A stretch of DNA of 64,000 nt from Streptomyces griseoflavus (GCF_014649995.1 NZ_BMUC01000002.1:1-64000), one strand, 5' to 3'; shown: positions 8,948-18,331, numbered from the stretch's first letter. A program made the numbers and translations. Notes: generated by a model not told the origin, from the sequence alone.

Positions 8948-9608
8948 CGCCGCCTCCACAGGCTGTGGACAACCAGTGCATCGCACTGACCGGTTCCCCA
9001 TGCTGCCATGAAGGAGGCGCCCGGTACCGGTGCCGGAGCCGTCTGTGCTCCGTCGAATGCGCCCCGGCGGATCCACCTAGCCGGAACACACCCCGATCCG
9101 AACGCCCGCTCGTCACACCCGGGGTGCCACCCCGTCACCCCGTCGCCGGCACCCTGCGGACCACGCCGCCGCGACGCGAATGCGCCCCCACGGCGCGCCC
9201 CCGTAACCCCCAACGCGCCGTCAATTACCTGGGTAGAAGCGCGGATACACCCGAAAGAGCGGGGTCGATTTTCAGCCGAATTGGAGCGGTGAGAACCACC
9301 TCGAACACGCTCCGTGCAGGCTTTGCGCACCGCTGGACGGTCGCGCAGTCCGGGAGACGGTGCACGCCTCCCGGACCGTTCCACCGCCCGCGGGGATGTA
9401 GGCGGCGGTGTCCCCCAGCCCACTGGATCCAGTACAGCGGGCCGACCCACGCATCGCCCATGGAACCGCTCCCGTGGTGGCCGGAGAAGAGCGCACGCAC
9501 GGGCGCACGGCCACACAACGGGAGCACGACGCAACTGCGCGTATCGGACCCGCACTTCAGTGCGGACCACAATCCCGCCATCCGGAAGAATGCCCCTTAA
9601 CGCTTGGG
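8948..9608. other. 661-base intergenic region with regulatory palindrome, no convincing gene
   Basis: It lies between two divergent genes. It contains a perfect inverted repeat, CCGCAC-TTCA-GTGCGG, at 9550-9565, and a promoter-like TTAACG N17 TACGCT beginning at 9597. Frames open across it lack ribosome-binding sites and look like GC-driven artefacts. I searched the leftward strand for a lasso-type precursor peptide before the synthetase-like gene and saw none. Confidence 0.5.
9550..9565. promoter_or_regulatory. 16-bp perfect inverted repeat upstream of the TTA-containing regulator
   Basis: CCGCACTTCAGTGCGG is a 6-bp stem with a four-base loop, about 35-45 bases before the proposed promoter of the downstream regulator. 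It could be an operator or a hairpin; nothing in the sequence decides. Confidence 0.4.
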
Positions 9609-11111
9609 ATGCGGCGAACTACGCTGGGTTTACGAATGCCGCACGGTTATGCCAGCGCGGCAGCCGTCTGTGTCGAGGGGTGGCGCATGTCCAGGGAGCA
9701 ACGCGGGCCGAACGAGAAGCTCGGCGCCGTTCTCGCCCTCGCGGGAATCTCCAACGCGGGCCTCGCGCGGCGCGTCAACGACCTCGGCGCCCAGCGAGGG
9801 CTGACGCTTCGCTACGACAAGACGTCGGTGGCGCGCTGGGTGTCGAAGGGAATGGTGCCGCAGGGCGCGGCACCCCATCTGATCGCCGCGGCCATCGGCC
9901 AGAAGCTGGGCCGTCCCGTGCCGCTGCACGAGATCGGCCTGGCGGACGCGGACCCCGCCCCCGAGGTGGGCCTCGCCTTCCCGCGCGACGTGGGCCAGGC
10001 GGTGCGCTCCGCGACCGAGCTGTACCGGCTGGACCTCGCGGGACGCCGGGCCGGCTCCGGCGGCATCTGGCAGTCGCTCGCCGGTTCGTTCGCGGTGAGC
10101 GCCTACGCGACGCCCGCCTCGCGCTGGCTGATAACCCCGGCCGACAGTTCGGTGGCGCGGGAGGTGAACCCCGCCGACGGCTCCGGCGCACCGCTCAAAG
10201 TCGGCCACAGCGATGTGCGCAAGCTGCGGGAGGCCGCCGACGACGCCCGGCGCTGGGACTCCAAGTACGGCGGCGGCGACTGGCGTTCGTCCATGGTGCC
10301 CGAGTGCCTGCGGGTCGAGGCGGCCCCGCTGCTGCTCGGCTCCTACTCCGACGACGTGGGCCGTTCGCTGTTCGGCGCGGCGGCGGAGCTGACCCGGCTG
10401 GCCGGCTGGATGGCCTTCGACACCGGCCAGCAGGAGGCGGCCCAGCGCTACTACATCCAGGCGCTGCGCCTGGCCCGCGCGGCGGCCGACGTCCCGCTCG
10501 GCGGTTACGTCCTCGCCTCGATGTCCCTCCAGGCGACCTACCGCGGCTTCGGCGACGAGGGCGTGGACCTCGCCCAGGCCGCCCTGGAACGCAACCGGGG
10601 CCTGGCCACCGCCCGCACCCTGAGCTTCTTCCGGCTGGTGGAGGCGCGCGCGCACGCCCGCGCCGGGGACGCCCAGGCGGCCGGTGCCGCGCTGAAGTCG
10701 GCGGAGAGCTGGCTGGAGCGCTCCCGTCCCGGTGACAGCGACCCCGTCTGGCTCGGCTTCTACTCCTACGACCGGTTCGCCGCCGACGCCGCGGAGTGCT
10801 ACCGCGACCTGAAGGCGCCCCGTCAGGTCCGCCGCTTCACCGAGCAGGCCCTGTCGCGGCCGACGGAGGAGTTCGTGCGCTCGCACGGACTGCGCCTGGT
10901 CGTCTCCGCGGTCGCCGAACTGGAGTCGGGGAACCTGGACGCGGCCTGCGAGCAGGGCGTGCGCGCGGTGGAGGTGGCGGGCCGCATCTCGTCCGCGCGC
11001 ACCACCGAGTACGTCAGGGACCTCCTGCACCGTCTGGAGCCCTACGGCGACGAGCCGCGCGTGGTGGAGCTGCGGGAGCGCGCCCGGCCGCTGCTGATGA
11101 CCACGGCCTGA
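9609..11111 (+). CDS. Helix-turn-helix/TPR developmental regulator with TTA codon near the start
   Basis: 500 aa from ATG 9609. An N-terminal XRE-like region (about residues 35-100, [20 protein letters not shown]) is followed by a long helical TPR-like domain (about 250-480). The organisation is that of NsdA-type negative regulators of Streptomyces differentiation, and recalled synteny places it at SCO4114, a sporulation-associated protein. Codon 8 is TTA (9630-9632), the rare Leu codon read by the bldA tRNA. An in-frame ATG at 9687 has a better site (GAGGGG) and would give 474 aa without the TTA, so the true start matters. Repeated gene families of this type occur in Streptomyces. Confidence 0.82.
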   Translation: MRRTTLGLRMPHGYASAAAVCVEGWRMSREQRGPNEKLGAVLALAGISNAGLARRVNDLGAQRGLTLRYDKTSVARWVSKGMVPQGAAPHLIAAAIGQKLGRPVPLHEIGLADADPAPEVGLAFPRDVGQAVRSATELYRLDLAGRRAGSGGIWQSLAGSFAVSAYATPASRWLITPADSSVAREVNPADGSGAPLKVGHSDVRKLREAADDARRWDSKYGGGDWRSSMVPECLRVEAAPLLLGSYSDDVGRSLFGAAAELTRLAGWMAFDTGQQEAAQRYYIQALRLARAAADVPLGGYVLASMSLQATYRGFGDEGVDLAQAALERNRGLATARTLSFFRLVEARAHARAGDAQAAGAALKSAESWLERSRPGDSDPVWLGFYSYDRFAADAAECYRDLKAPRQVRRFTEQALSRPTEEFVRSHGLRLVVSAVAELESGNLDAACEQGVRAVEVAGRISSARTTEYVRDLLHRLEPYGDEPRVVELRERARPLLMTTA

Positions 11112-11160
11112 CCCGCACCGCGGGGCGCGCGGCCGTTGTCAGTGGGGCGGTGCACTATCG

Positions 11161-12396
11161 ATGCCGGAGGTGGTGCAGGTGGTGGTGGCACGGTCGTACG
11201 ACTGTGACGTGCTGGTGGTGGGCGGCGGGATCGTCGGCCTGTCGACGGCGTACGCGATCAGCCGCGCGGCTCCGGGCACCCGGGTGACGGTGCTGGAGAA
11301 GGAGCCCGGCCCCGCCCGGCACCAGACGGGCCGCAACAGCGGGGTCATCCACAGTGGTGTCTACTACCGCCCCGGCTCGCTGAAGGCGCGGTACGCGGTG
11401 CGGGGCGCGGCGGAGATGGTCAAGTTCTGCGCCGAGTACGACATCGCGCACGCGGTGACCGGCAAGCTGATCGTCGCCACGGACCGTGAGGAGCTCCCGC
11501 GCCTGCACGCCCTGGTCCAGCGCGGCCGGGAGAACGGCATCGCGGTCCGTGAGCTGTGCGGCGGCCAGATCGGGGAGTTCGAGCCGGAGGTGGAGGGTCT
11601 GGCGGCCATCCACGTCGGCACGACCGGCATCTGCGACTTCGCGGCGGCCGCCCGCAGGCTCGCCGAGGCGTCCGGCGCGGAGATCCGCTACGGGACGCGG
11701 GTCGTCCGCGTCGACCGCCGTCCCGGCCGGGGGGTGGCCGTCCTGACGGCCGGCGGGGACGTCGTGCGCGGCCGGGTGCTGGTGAACTGCGCGGGGCTGC
11801 ACTGCGACGAGATCGCGCGCGCCACCGGGGACGAGCCGGACGTGCGGATCGTGCCGTTCCGCGGCGAGTACTACGAGCTGGCCCGCCCGGAGCTGGTGCG
11901 CGGCCTGGTCTATCCGGTGCCCGACCCGGCGTTCCCCTTCCTCGGCGTCCACCTCACGCGCGGCATCGACGGGGGCGTCCACGTCGGCCCGAACGCGGTG
12001 CTCGCCCTGGCCCGCGAGGGCTACGACTGGCGCACGGTGCGCCCGCGCGAGCTGGGGGCGACCCTGGCCTGGCCCGGCTCCTGGCAGCTGGCCCGCCGCC
12101 ACTGGCGGTACGGCACCGGCGAACTCCACCGCTCCCTGTCCAAGGCGGCCTTCACCCGGGCGGTGCGCCGGCTGCTGCCCGCCGTGCGGGAGGACGACCT
12201 GGTGCCGGCACCGGCCGGGGTGAGAGCACAGGCGGTGCTGCGGGACGGCACGCCGGCCGACGACTTCCTGATCCAGGAGACCCCCCGCGCGGTGCACGTG
12301 CTGAACGCTCCCTCCCCCGCGGCGACGGCGTCCCTGCCGATCGGGCGGGAGATCGCGCGACGGGCGATGGCGCAGCTCACGGCGGCGGGAGGATGA
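11161..12396 (+). CDS. lhgO: L-2-hydroxyglutarate oxidase-type FAD oxidoreductase
   Basis: 411 aa, DAO-fold flavoenzyme. The FAD-binding GxGxxG variant is VVGGGIVGLSTAYAI (about residues 18-32). It is followed by the LhgO signature RHQTGRNSGVIHSGVYY, and a C-terminal segment (GVRAQAV, DFLIQETPRAVHVLNAPSPAATASL) closes the active site. The inferred reaction is oxidation of L-2-hydroxyglutarate to 2-oxoglutarate with electrons passed to quinone, a metabolite-repair step. ATG 11161 opens the frame, but GGAGG at 11165-11169 would better serve a GTG at 11179. It lies just upstream of trmB. Confidence 0.88.
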   Translation: MPEVVQVVVARSYDCDVLVVGGGIVGLSTAYAISRAAPGTRVTVLEKEPGPARHQTGRNSGVIHSGVYYRPGSLKARYAVRGAAEMVKFCAEYDIAHAVTGKLIVATDREELPRLHALVQRGRENGIAVRELCGGQIGEFEPEVEGLAAIHVGTTGICDFAAAARRLAEASGAEIRYGTRVVRVDRRPGRGVAVLTAGGDVVRGRVLVNCAGLHCDEIARATGDEPDVRIVPFRGEYYELARPELVRGLVYPVPDPAFPFLGVHLTRGIDGGVHVGPNAVLALAREGYDWRTVRPRELGATLAWPGSWQLARRHWRYGTGELHRSLSKAAFTRAVRRLLPAVREDDLVPAPAGVRAQAVLRDGTPADDFLIQETPRAVHVLNAPSPAATASLPIGREIARRAMAQLTAAGG

Positions 12397-12441
12397 GGGC
12401 ACGCCGACCGCCGGCCGGGCCCCCGTAAAATCGGGAGCACT

Positions 12442-13278
12442 GTGTCTGACTCCGTGAGCACCCCCGAAACAGCCCACCCGGCATCCACGCCCGGTGAGTC
12501 GATCCGCCGTACCCGGGCCAAGGGCGAGCCGCGGTTCCCGGACGGACCGAAGGCCGACCCCGCCGGGTCGCACTTCGAACGGCGGATCCGCAGCTTCCAG
12601 CCGCGCCGCAGCCGTGTCACCGCCGGGCAGGCGGACGCGCTGCAGCGGCTGTGGCCCGCGTGGGGGTTCGACATCGACGGCAGCCGGCGCCTGGATCTCG
12701 CCGCGTTCTTCGGCAACGACAACCCGGTCGTGCTGGAGATCGGCTTCGGCATGGGCGAGGCCACCGCGGCGATGGCCGCCGCCGACCCCGGCACCAACCT
12801 CCTCGCGGTCGACGTCCACACCCCCGGCCAGGGCCATCTGCTGGGTCTCGCCGACCAGCGGGGGCTGAGCAACGTGCGGGTGGGCAACGGGGACGCGATC
12901 ATCCTGCTGCGCGAGATGCTCGCCCCGGACTCCCTGGACGGGCTGCGCGTCTACTTCCCCGACCCGTGGCCGAAGAAGCGGCACCACAAGCGGCGGCTGA
13001 TCCAGGAGGAGTTCCTCACCCTCGCCGCGGCCCGGCTGCGGCCGGGGGCGGTCGTGCACTGCGCCACCGACTGGGAGCCGTACGCGGAGCAGATGCTGGA
13101 GGTGCTCACCGCGCACCCGGCCTTCGAGAACACGCGGGCCGACGGCGGTTTCGCGCCGCGTCCCGCGTTCCGGCCGCGCACCCGTTTCGAGGGGCAGGGG
13201 CTGGAGAAGGGTCATGTGGTGAACGACCTGCTCTTCCGCCGCGTACCGCACGGGGAGCGGGCCGGGCACCCAGTCTGA
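12442..13278 (+). CDS. trmB: tRNA (guanine-N7-)-methyltransferase
   Basis: 278 aa. It forms m7G46 in tRNA variable loops using S-adenosylmethionine. The SAM motif LEIGFGMGEATAAMA (about residues 97-111), the family signature YFPDPWPKKRHHKRR (about 171-185) and the C-terminal TRFEGQG are all present. The first ~60 residues are an extra, disordered-looking extension common in actinobacterial TrmB. GTG start with GGGAG six bases before. It is 45 bases after the LhgO gene, so the two may be co-transcribed. Confidence 0.95.
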   Translation: MSDSVSTPETAHPASTPGESIRRTRAKGEPRFPDGPKADPAGSHFERRIRSFQPRRSRVTAGQADALQRLWPAWGFDIDGSRRLDLAAFFGNDNPVVLEIGFGMGEATAAMAAADPGTNLLAVDVHTPGQGHLLGLADQRGLSNVRVGNGDAIILLREMLAPDSLDGLRVYFPDPWPKKRHHKRRLIQEEFLTLAAARLRPGAVVHCATDWEPYAEQMLEVLTAHPAFENTRADGGFAPRPAFRPRTRFEGQGLEKGHVVNDLLFRRVPHGERAGHPV

Positions 13279-13320
13279 GACCGCACGCCGTCCTGCCCCT
13301 CCCCCGTTAGGGTCGATCCC

Positions 13321-14712
13321 GTGGCCACCAGCCCTCCGTACCCGGCGCACCCCGGCGACGTCCCCGGCGGGCCACGGCGGCACGCGCACTGGTGGCAGCG
13401 GCCCTGGGTGCGCTACGCCGCGCTGACGACCCTGCTGACGCTGTCCGGTCTGGTGATCCTCGCCCTGGTCCGCGAGCAGACGGGGACCGAGGGGTTCCTG
13501 GTGGGGCTCGGGCTCGCCGTGCTCCCGGTGCCGCTGCTCCTGGCCGCGTTCCGCTGGCTGGACCGGGTCGAGCCGGGACCGTGGCGGAACCTGGTGTTCG
13601 CCTTCGCCTGGGGGGCGTGCGCGGCGGCGCTGATCGCGATCGTCGCGAACAGCTTCGCCACGCGGTGGATAGCGACGGCGACGGCCGACCCGGTCGGCGC
13701 GGACACCCTGGGGGCGACGGTCATAGCGCCGGTCGTGGAGGAGTCCGCGAAGGCGGCGGCCGTCCTGCTGGTCTTCCTCTTCCGCAGACGCGACTTCACC
13801 GGGATCCTCGACGGTGTGGTGATCGCCGGGGTCACCGCCACCGGGTTCGCGTTCACCGAGAACATCCTCTACCTGGGCACGGCCTTCGGCACCGACCAGC
13901 TCACCGGTGGCAGCGGCGTGGCCTCGGTCACCGCGGCGACCTTCTTCGTCCGCATCGTGATGTCCCCGTTCGCCCACCCCCTGTTCACCGTGCTCACCGG
14001 GATCGGTTTCGGCATCGCCGCGCTGTCCACGGACCGGCAGCGGCTGCGGCGGGTCCTGCTGCCGCTGTGCGGGCTGCTCCTCGCGATGGGCATGCACGCC
14101 CTGTGGAACGGTTCCGCCACGCTCGGCCACTTCGGGTTCTTCGCCGTGTACGCGGCGTTCATGGTGCCGGCGTTCGGTCTGCTGACCTGGCTGGTGGTGT
14201 GGACGCGCCAGCGTGAGCTGCGGACGGTGCGCACGGAGCTGCCCGCGTACGTGGTGGCCGGCTGGCTCGCCCCGGCCGAGCCGTTCGCCCTCGGCTCGAT
14301 GCGGGCGCGCCGCCTGGCCCGCAGGTACGCGCGCCGGCACGGCGGGAAACCGGCGGCGCGCTCGGTCGCCCAGTACGAGGCGTACGCGACGTCGCTGGCG
14401 TTCCTGCGGCACCGGGGCCGGACGGGGAGGGCCGGGTCGGACTTCGTGGGCCGGGAACGGGAGCTGCTGCTGCAGCTGTGGCACCGGCGGCAGGCGGCGC
14501 GCCCGGCGCTGGACCACGCGGCGCGGCTCACCGCACCGCCCGTCGCGTACCCCGTCGCGCCGTGGCCGGGGGCGTACGGGCATCCGCCGTACGGGCCCAG
14601 GCCGCACGGGTCTCACCCGTACGGGCCCTTCCCGTACGGGAGTCCTCCGTACGGGAATCCGCGGTACGCGCACCCCTCGCCCGGGAACCCGCCCTACGGC
14701 CGGAACACCTGA
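13321..14712 (+). CDS. PrsW-family intramembrane protease-like protein
   Basis: 463 aa with about eight membrane segments in residues 30-310. The PrsW hallmarks are visible: APVVEESAKAAAVL (EExxK), a downstream FAFTENILYL (ENxxY) and MHALWN on a late helix. PrsW enzymes cleave anti-sigma factors within the membrane in Bacillus; the substrate here is unknown. The last ~50 residues are a Pro-Tyr-Gly repeat tail (PYG repeated about six times), encoded by a CCGTACGGG tandem. GTG start; TAGGGT 8 bases before it could be a -10 of a leaderless or near-leaderless transcript. Confidence 0.85.
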   Translation: MATSPPYPAHPGDVPGGPRRHAHWWQRPWVRYAALTTLLTLSGLVILALVREQTGTEGFLVGLGLAVLPVPLLLAAFRWLDRVEPGPWRNLVFAFAWGACAAALIAIVANSFATRWIATATADPVGADTLGATVIAPVVEESAKAAAVLLVFLFRRRDFTGILDGVVIAGVTATGFAFTENILYLGTAFGTDQLTGGSGVASVTAATFFVRIVMSPFAHPLFTVLTGIGFGIAALSTDRQRLRRVLLPLCGLLLAMGMHALWNGSATLGHFGFFAVYAAFMVPAFGLLTWLVVWTRQRELRTVRTELPAYVVAGWLAPAEPFALGSMRARRLARRYARRHGGKPAARSVAQYEAYATSLAFLRHRGRTGRAGSDFVGRERELLLQLWHRRQAARPALDHAARLTAPPVAYPVAPWPGAYGHPPYGPRPHGSHPYGPFPYGSPPYGNPRYAHPSPGNPPYGRNT

Positions 14713-14789
14713 CCGGCAGCCCTGACGTCGGGGGGTCGTCGTCGGGACTGCCGGTGTTCGCGGGCGGGGGACTCAGGTGGTGCCGCGGC

Positions 14790-15809
14790 TCAGGGGTTGA
14801 GGCCCTTGCTCTGCAGCCACGCCATGGGGTCGATGCCCGAGGAGGAGCCGCCGGAGTGGACCTCCAGGTGGAGGTGGGCGCCGGTGGAGTTGCCGGTGGA
14901 GCCGACGCGGCCGATCACGTCGCCGGTGTTGACCTTCTGGCCGACGCTGACGCTGATGGAGGACTGGTGGGCGTACCAGATCTCGGTGCCGTCGTCGAGC
15001 GTGAGCACGGTCTTGTAGCCGTAGGAGCCGTCCCAGCCGGCGGAGGTGATCGTGCCGGTGTGGACGGCCTTGATCAGGGTGCCGGTGGGGGCGGCGAAGT
15101 CGAGGCCGGTGTGCTGGCCGGAGGACCAGTAGGCGCCGGACTGGCCGAACGTCGAGGAGATCGTGTACGAGGAGGTCGGCAGCGTGTACTGCTTGGCCAG
15201 CTCGGCGAGGCGCTTGGCCTCGGCGGCCTTGGCGGCTTCCTCCTCCGCCTTCTTCTTGGCGGCCTCGGCCTTGGCCTTGGCCTCCTTCTCCGCCTTGGCG
15301 GCTGCCTCGGCGGCCTGCTTCTCGGCGGCGGCGAGGGCTTCGGCGGCTGCCTTGGTCTCGGCCTGGCTCTGCTGCTGCTCGACCTGCGCCATGATCCGGG
15401 AGCGCAGCGCCTCACCCGCGCCGGCGGCGCCCTGTTCGGCGTCGGCCTCGGTCATGCCGAGGGTGCTGAGCGGAGTGGCCGACCCCTCGGGCGTTTCCTC
15501 GTCGGAGATGAGGGAACCCACGTTGGGGAGGTCGGGCATGGAGATCGACACGGGCGGCTTGCCGGTCTGGGCGGTGGCCATGCCACCGGCGCCGACCGCG
15601 GCTATGACACCGACACCGAGGACGGTGGAGCTGCGGGCGAGTCCTCCCCCGCGCTGCTTGGCGACGCGGTGCCGGCCTCGAACGGGGCGAATGGACTCCG
15701 CGGTGGGGTTCCACTCCTCGAAGGGGCCCTCGTCGGTGCGGTCTCCGCCGTAGGCGAAGGTGTCGCTCGGCTTGAACGGGGCCTCGGGGGCAGGCGGGTT
15801 GGACGCCAC
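14790..15809 (-). CDS. M23-family peptidoglycan endopeptidase with long coiled coil
   Basis: 339 aa. The order is a cytoplasmic-looking ~70-residue N-terminus, one hydrophobic segment (about 60-85) acting as signal or anchor, a long Ala/Lys/Glu coiled coil (about 130-205), and a C-terminal LytM domain. The zinc site is intact: HTGLDFA (HxxxD) and HLHLEVH (HxH). It should cut peptide cross-bridges outside the membrane. GTG start with AAGGAG eleven bases before. A c-di-AMP riboswitch lies directly upstream in the leader, placing this hydrolase under second-messenger control. Confidence 0.92.
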   Translation of the reverse strand: MASNPPAPEAPFKPSDTFAYGGDRTDEGPFEEWNPTAESIRPVRGRHRVAKQRGGGLARSSTVLGVGVIAAVGAGGMATAQTGKPPVSISMPDLPNVGSLISDEETPEGSATPLSTLGMTEADAEQGAAGAGEALRSRIMAQVEQQQSQAETKAAAEALAAAEKQAAEAAAKAEKEAKAKAEAAKKKAEEEAAKAAEAKRLAELAKQYTLPTSSYTISSTFGQSGAYWSSGQHTGLDFAAPTGTLIKAVHTGTITSAGWDGSYGYKTVLTLDDGTEIWYAHQSSISVSVGQKVNTGDVIGRVGSTGNSTGAHLHLEVHSGGSSSGIDPMAWLQSKGLNP

Positions 15810-15835
15810 GTGGGCGCGCTCCTTTCCTTCCTTCT

Positions 15836-15970
15836 CGCCTACCGGGTTAGCTGACGGGTTCGGAGCAGGAAGGTCTCCTACGCGCGTATACGAGCCGTGT
15901 CTCCACGACCGCGTCTGCGCGATTCACCCCAAGTTGGTGGTTCCCCGGTTCCCTTGCGGGATTCGGCGCG
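15836..15970 (-). promoter_or_regulatory. ydaO-type c-di-AMP riboswitch
   Basis: Read leftward, the leader contains the class hallmarks in order: CGCCGAATCCCG (P1 5' strand), GGGGAACCACC, TTGGGGTGAATCG, then CAGCTAACCCGGTAGGCG, whose final GGCG pairs with the opening CGCC. It ends 26 bases before the M23 gene start. In actinobacteria this class usually turns off cell-wall hydrolase genes when c-di-AMP is bound. The bases beyond it, to about 16227, contain a GCCCGC/GCGGGT hairpin and no gene. Confidence 0.92.
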
Positions 15971-16227
15971 TGCGCACGGAGCCGCCTTCTGTGACGGCTG
16001 GGACGACCGCGCTGCGTTATCGAACGTTAATAGACGCGAGGGCCGGATTCCAAGCCGTTCCTCTTGATCATTAACGAATCCGGGGTGGACTTACCCGCCA
16101 CGAGCGGGCAAAAACGGGCGAGTTGACCGCGCTTCAGATGCGTTTCCGTATCTGACGGTTCGTCATTTGTTATGCGTTGCGGGACGGACCGCTCACGCTG
16201 AGTGAGGGGCGGGGTGGGGACGGAAAC

Positions 16228-16264
16228 ACCGAGGGCCGGAACCCTTATCGGATTCCGGCCCTCG
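16228..16264. terminator. Hairpin terminator downstream of the initiator tRNA
   Basis: GAGGGCCGGAA pairs with TTCCGGCCCTC around a short loop, forming a stem of about 11 bp immediately 3' of the leftward tRNA. Strong GC stems without long U tracts are usual in Streptomyces. Confidence 0.7.
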
Positions 16265-16272
16265 GCCTTCAG

Positions 16273-16346
16273 TAGCGGGGACAGGATTTGAACCTGCGAC
16301 CTCTGGGTTATGAGCCCAGCGAGCTACCGAGCTGCTCCACCCCGCG
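16273..16346 (-). tRNA. Initiator tRNA-fMet (CAT)
   Basis: 74-nt cloverleaf with anticodon CAT. Three G:C pairs flank the anticodon loop (GGGCTCATAACCC) and base 1 is an unpaired C opposite U72. Both are initiator hallmarks, so this is not elongator Met. The 3' CCA is not encoded. It stands alone, followed by a strong hairpin. Confidence 0.93.
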
Positions 16347-16409
16347 TCGTTGAGACCACTGTACGCCATCGGCGGGACATGCCGCACACCCGTTACGGAC
16401 GGCCCGGCG

Positions 16410-17543
16410 TCAGCCCCCGGTCAGATGGCGGTTCGGCGCCTTGGCGCGCTCCTCGTACTCCGGCAGGACGACGACGGTGGCGCCCCCGTCCCGCAGCACG
16501 CCGCTGCCGTCGGCCCCCGCCACGAACGTGTCCGGCTCCCGCCAGGCCGTGACCACCCGGCGCACCCCCGCGTCCAGGATCAGCCGGGCGCACGGCACCG
16601 GCCGGGACGCGCGCCGGGCGCACGGCTCCAGGCTGGAGTACACGGTGGCGCCGGCGAGCCGGGGGTCGGCGGGGTCGGTCCTGGCGAGCGCGGCCTCCTC
16701 CGCGTGCACCACCGGATCCCCGCCCTCCCGGGAGTGCCCGCGCGCCAGTTCCGTGCCGTCGGCGGCCACCACCACCGCGCCCACGCTGAACGCGGTGCCG
16801 GAGGGCGGGCACTCGGCGGCCAGTGCGCAGGCGAGGGCCAGCCAGTGGTGGTCGGCGGCGGAGGCCACCGTGCCGGTGCCGGGCGCGGTGGGCTCGTAGC
16901 GCATCAGGACGACGTCGCCGACCGGGCGGGTCTCCACCAGTCGCAGCCGGCCGCCCTGGTAGGAGCCGGGTCCGAAGAGGCGGGGGGCGTCCGGGTCGCC
17001 GACGAACAGCGGGGCGAGGACCAGCTGGAGCTCGTCGGCGAGGCCCTGGGTGATCAGCTGGGTGTGGATCAGGCCGCCGCCCTCCACCATCAGCCGCCGC
17101 ACCCCGCGCACGGTGCCCAGGTGCTCCAGGAGCCGCCGCCAGTCCAGCTCGGGACCGAGCGGGACGACGTCGGCGGCGAGGCCGAGGGCGCGGGCCCGCC
17201 CGGCGCCCCGGTCGGTGGTGTAGAGGACCTTCTCCCCGCCGGTGTGCCAGAACCGCGCCGCCGGGTCGAGGTCGCCGGAGCCGCTGACGGCGACCTTGAG
17301 CGGGTATGCGGGCCTGCCCTCGCGGATCCGGGCGGCGCGCCGCTCGGGCGAGTTGACCAGCAGCCGGGGGTTGTCCGCGCGGATCGTGCCGGCGCCGACC
17401 AGGATGGCGTCCACCCCTGCCCGCACCTCGTCGACCCGGTCGAAGTCGGCGGGGCCGGACAGCAGCAGCCGCTCGGGGCCGGTGTCGTCCAGGTAGCCGT
17501 CGAGGGAGACGGCGGCGGACAGCAGGACGTACGGACGGTGCAT
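16410..17543 (-). CDS. RibD-like bifunctional protein with domains in reverse order
   Basis: 377 aa. An N-terminal RibD_C/DHFR-like reductase domain (about residues 1-215, VSLDGYLDD, VGAGTIRADNPRL, VEGGGLIHTQL) is followed by a zinc cytidine-deaminase-like domain (about 230-377, HAEEAAL, then SLEPCARRASRPVPC). Classical RibD has deaminase first and reductase second, so the order is swapped. Both sets of catalytic residues look kept, implying a two-step pyrimidine deaminase/reductase in riboflavin-type synthesis, or a specialised flavin or antibiotic role. No other rib gene is nearby. Confidence 0.85.
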   Translation of the reverse strand: MHRPYVLLSAAVSLDGYLDDTGPERLLLSGPADFDRVDEVRAGVDAILVGAGTIRADNPRLLVNSPERRAARIREGRPAYPLKVAVSGSGDLDPAARFWHTGGEKVLYTTDRGAGRARALGLAADVVPLGPELDWRRLLEHLGTVRGVRRLMVEGGGLIHTQLITQGLADELQLVLAPLFVGDPDAPRLFGPGSYQGGRLRLVETRPVGDVVLMRYEPTAPGTGTVASAADHHWLALACALAAECPPSGTAFSVGAVVVAADGTELARGHSREGGDPVVHAEEAALARTDPADPRLAGATVYSSLEPCARRASRPVPCARLILDAGVRRVVTAWREPDTFVAGADGSGVLRDGGATVVVLPEYEERAKAPNRHLTGG

Positions 17544-17643
17544 CGGCGTACTCCGGGTGAGGGTCGGCGGCGGGCGCGGCCGTGGTGCGGCCGGCCCCAG
17601 TCTGACAAGCCGCCGGGCGGCCGGACGCCCGCGCCCCGGCCGG

Positions 17644-18303
17644 TCAGGGTTCGATGAGGCCCACGCGGATGGCGTACCGGGTGAGTTCCAGGCGGTCCTT
17701 CAGGCCCAGCTTGGCCAGCAGGTTGGCGCGGTGCCGCTCCACCGTCTTGGGGCTGATGACCAGGAGGTCGGCGATCTGCTGCGAGGTGTTGCCCTCGGCG
17801 ACGAGCTTGAGGATCTCCTCCTCGCGGTCGGTGATGGCCTTGGCCGGCAGGGTCCGGCCCTCCCGGGCGAGGTCGAGGTAGTTGTGGATGAGGGCGTTGA
17901 CCGCCCCGGGGTAGAGGAACGGCTCCCCGCGCATGGTGGCGTGGCAGGCCTCGACGAGATCCTGGTCGGCGACGGACTTCAGGACGTAGCCCGAGGCGCC
18001 GGCGGCGAGCGCCTCGAAGAAGAACTGTTCGTTGTCGTACATGGTCAGGATGAGGATCCGCGTCCCCGGCAGGGTGCGCGAGAGCTCACGGGCCGCCTGC
18101 AGACCGGTCAGCCGAGGCATGGCGATGTCGAGGATGGCCAGGTCGGGGCGGTGCTCACGGGCCTGTTCGAGGGCTTCGGCGCCGTCCGCGGCCTCGGCCA
18201 CGACGGTCAGATCCGGTTCGCCGTCCAGGATGAGGCGAACCCCCCGGCGGACCAGCGCGTGGTCGTCGGCGAGGAGGATACGGGTGGGGGCCTGCTCGGT
18301 CAT
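17644..18303 (-). CDS. NarL/FixJ-type response regulator
   Basis: 219 aa. The receiver domain (ILLADDHALVRRGVRL; phospho-acceptor Asp in LAILDIAMPRL, about residue 60) and a C-terminal LuxR helix-turn-helix (about 150-210, LVAEGNTSQQIADLLVISPKTVERH) are clear. It lies 28 bases downstream of its partner kinase on the same strand. The start MTEQAP replaces an upstream open frame with no domain content. Confidence 0.93.
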   Translation of the reverse strand: MTEQAPTRILLADDHALVRRGVRLILDGEPDLTVVAEAADGAEALEQAREHRPDLAILDIAMPRLTGLQAARELSRTLPGTRILILTMYDNEQFFFEALAAGASGYVLKSVADQDLVEACHATMRGEPFLYPGAVNALIHNYLDLAREGRTLPAKAITDREEEILKLVAEGNTSQQIADLLVISPKTVERHRANLLAKLGLKDRLELTRYAIRVGLIEP

Positions 18304-18331
18304 GTCAGCGTTTCCGGTCGGGGGGCGTCGG

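Noticed and set aside
8948-9608. Lasso-peptide precursor for the synthetase-like gene
   Set aside because: No short frame with a ribosome-binding site and a Gly/Ala...Asp/Glu core was found, and no leader peptidase gene is nearby.
11155-14673. 1172-codon minus-strand open frame
   Set aside because: It shadows three well-supported plus-strand genes (lhgO, trmB, PrsW); long antisense frames are normal at this GC content.
16285-16300. TTGAACC match to the cluster promoter
   Set aside because: It is the T-arm of the initiator tRNA gene.
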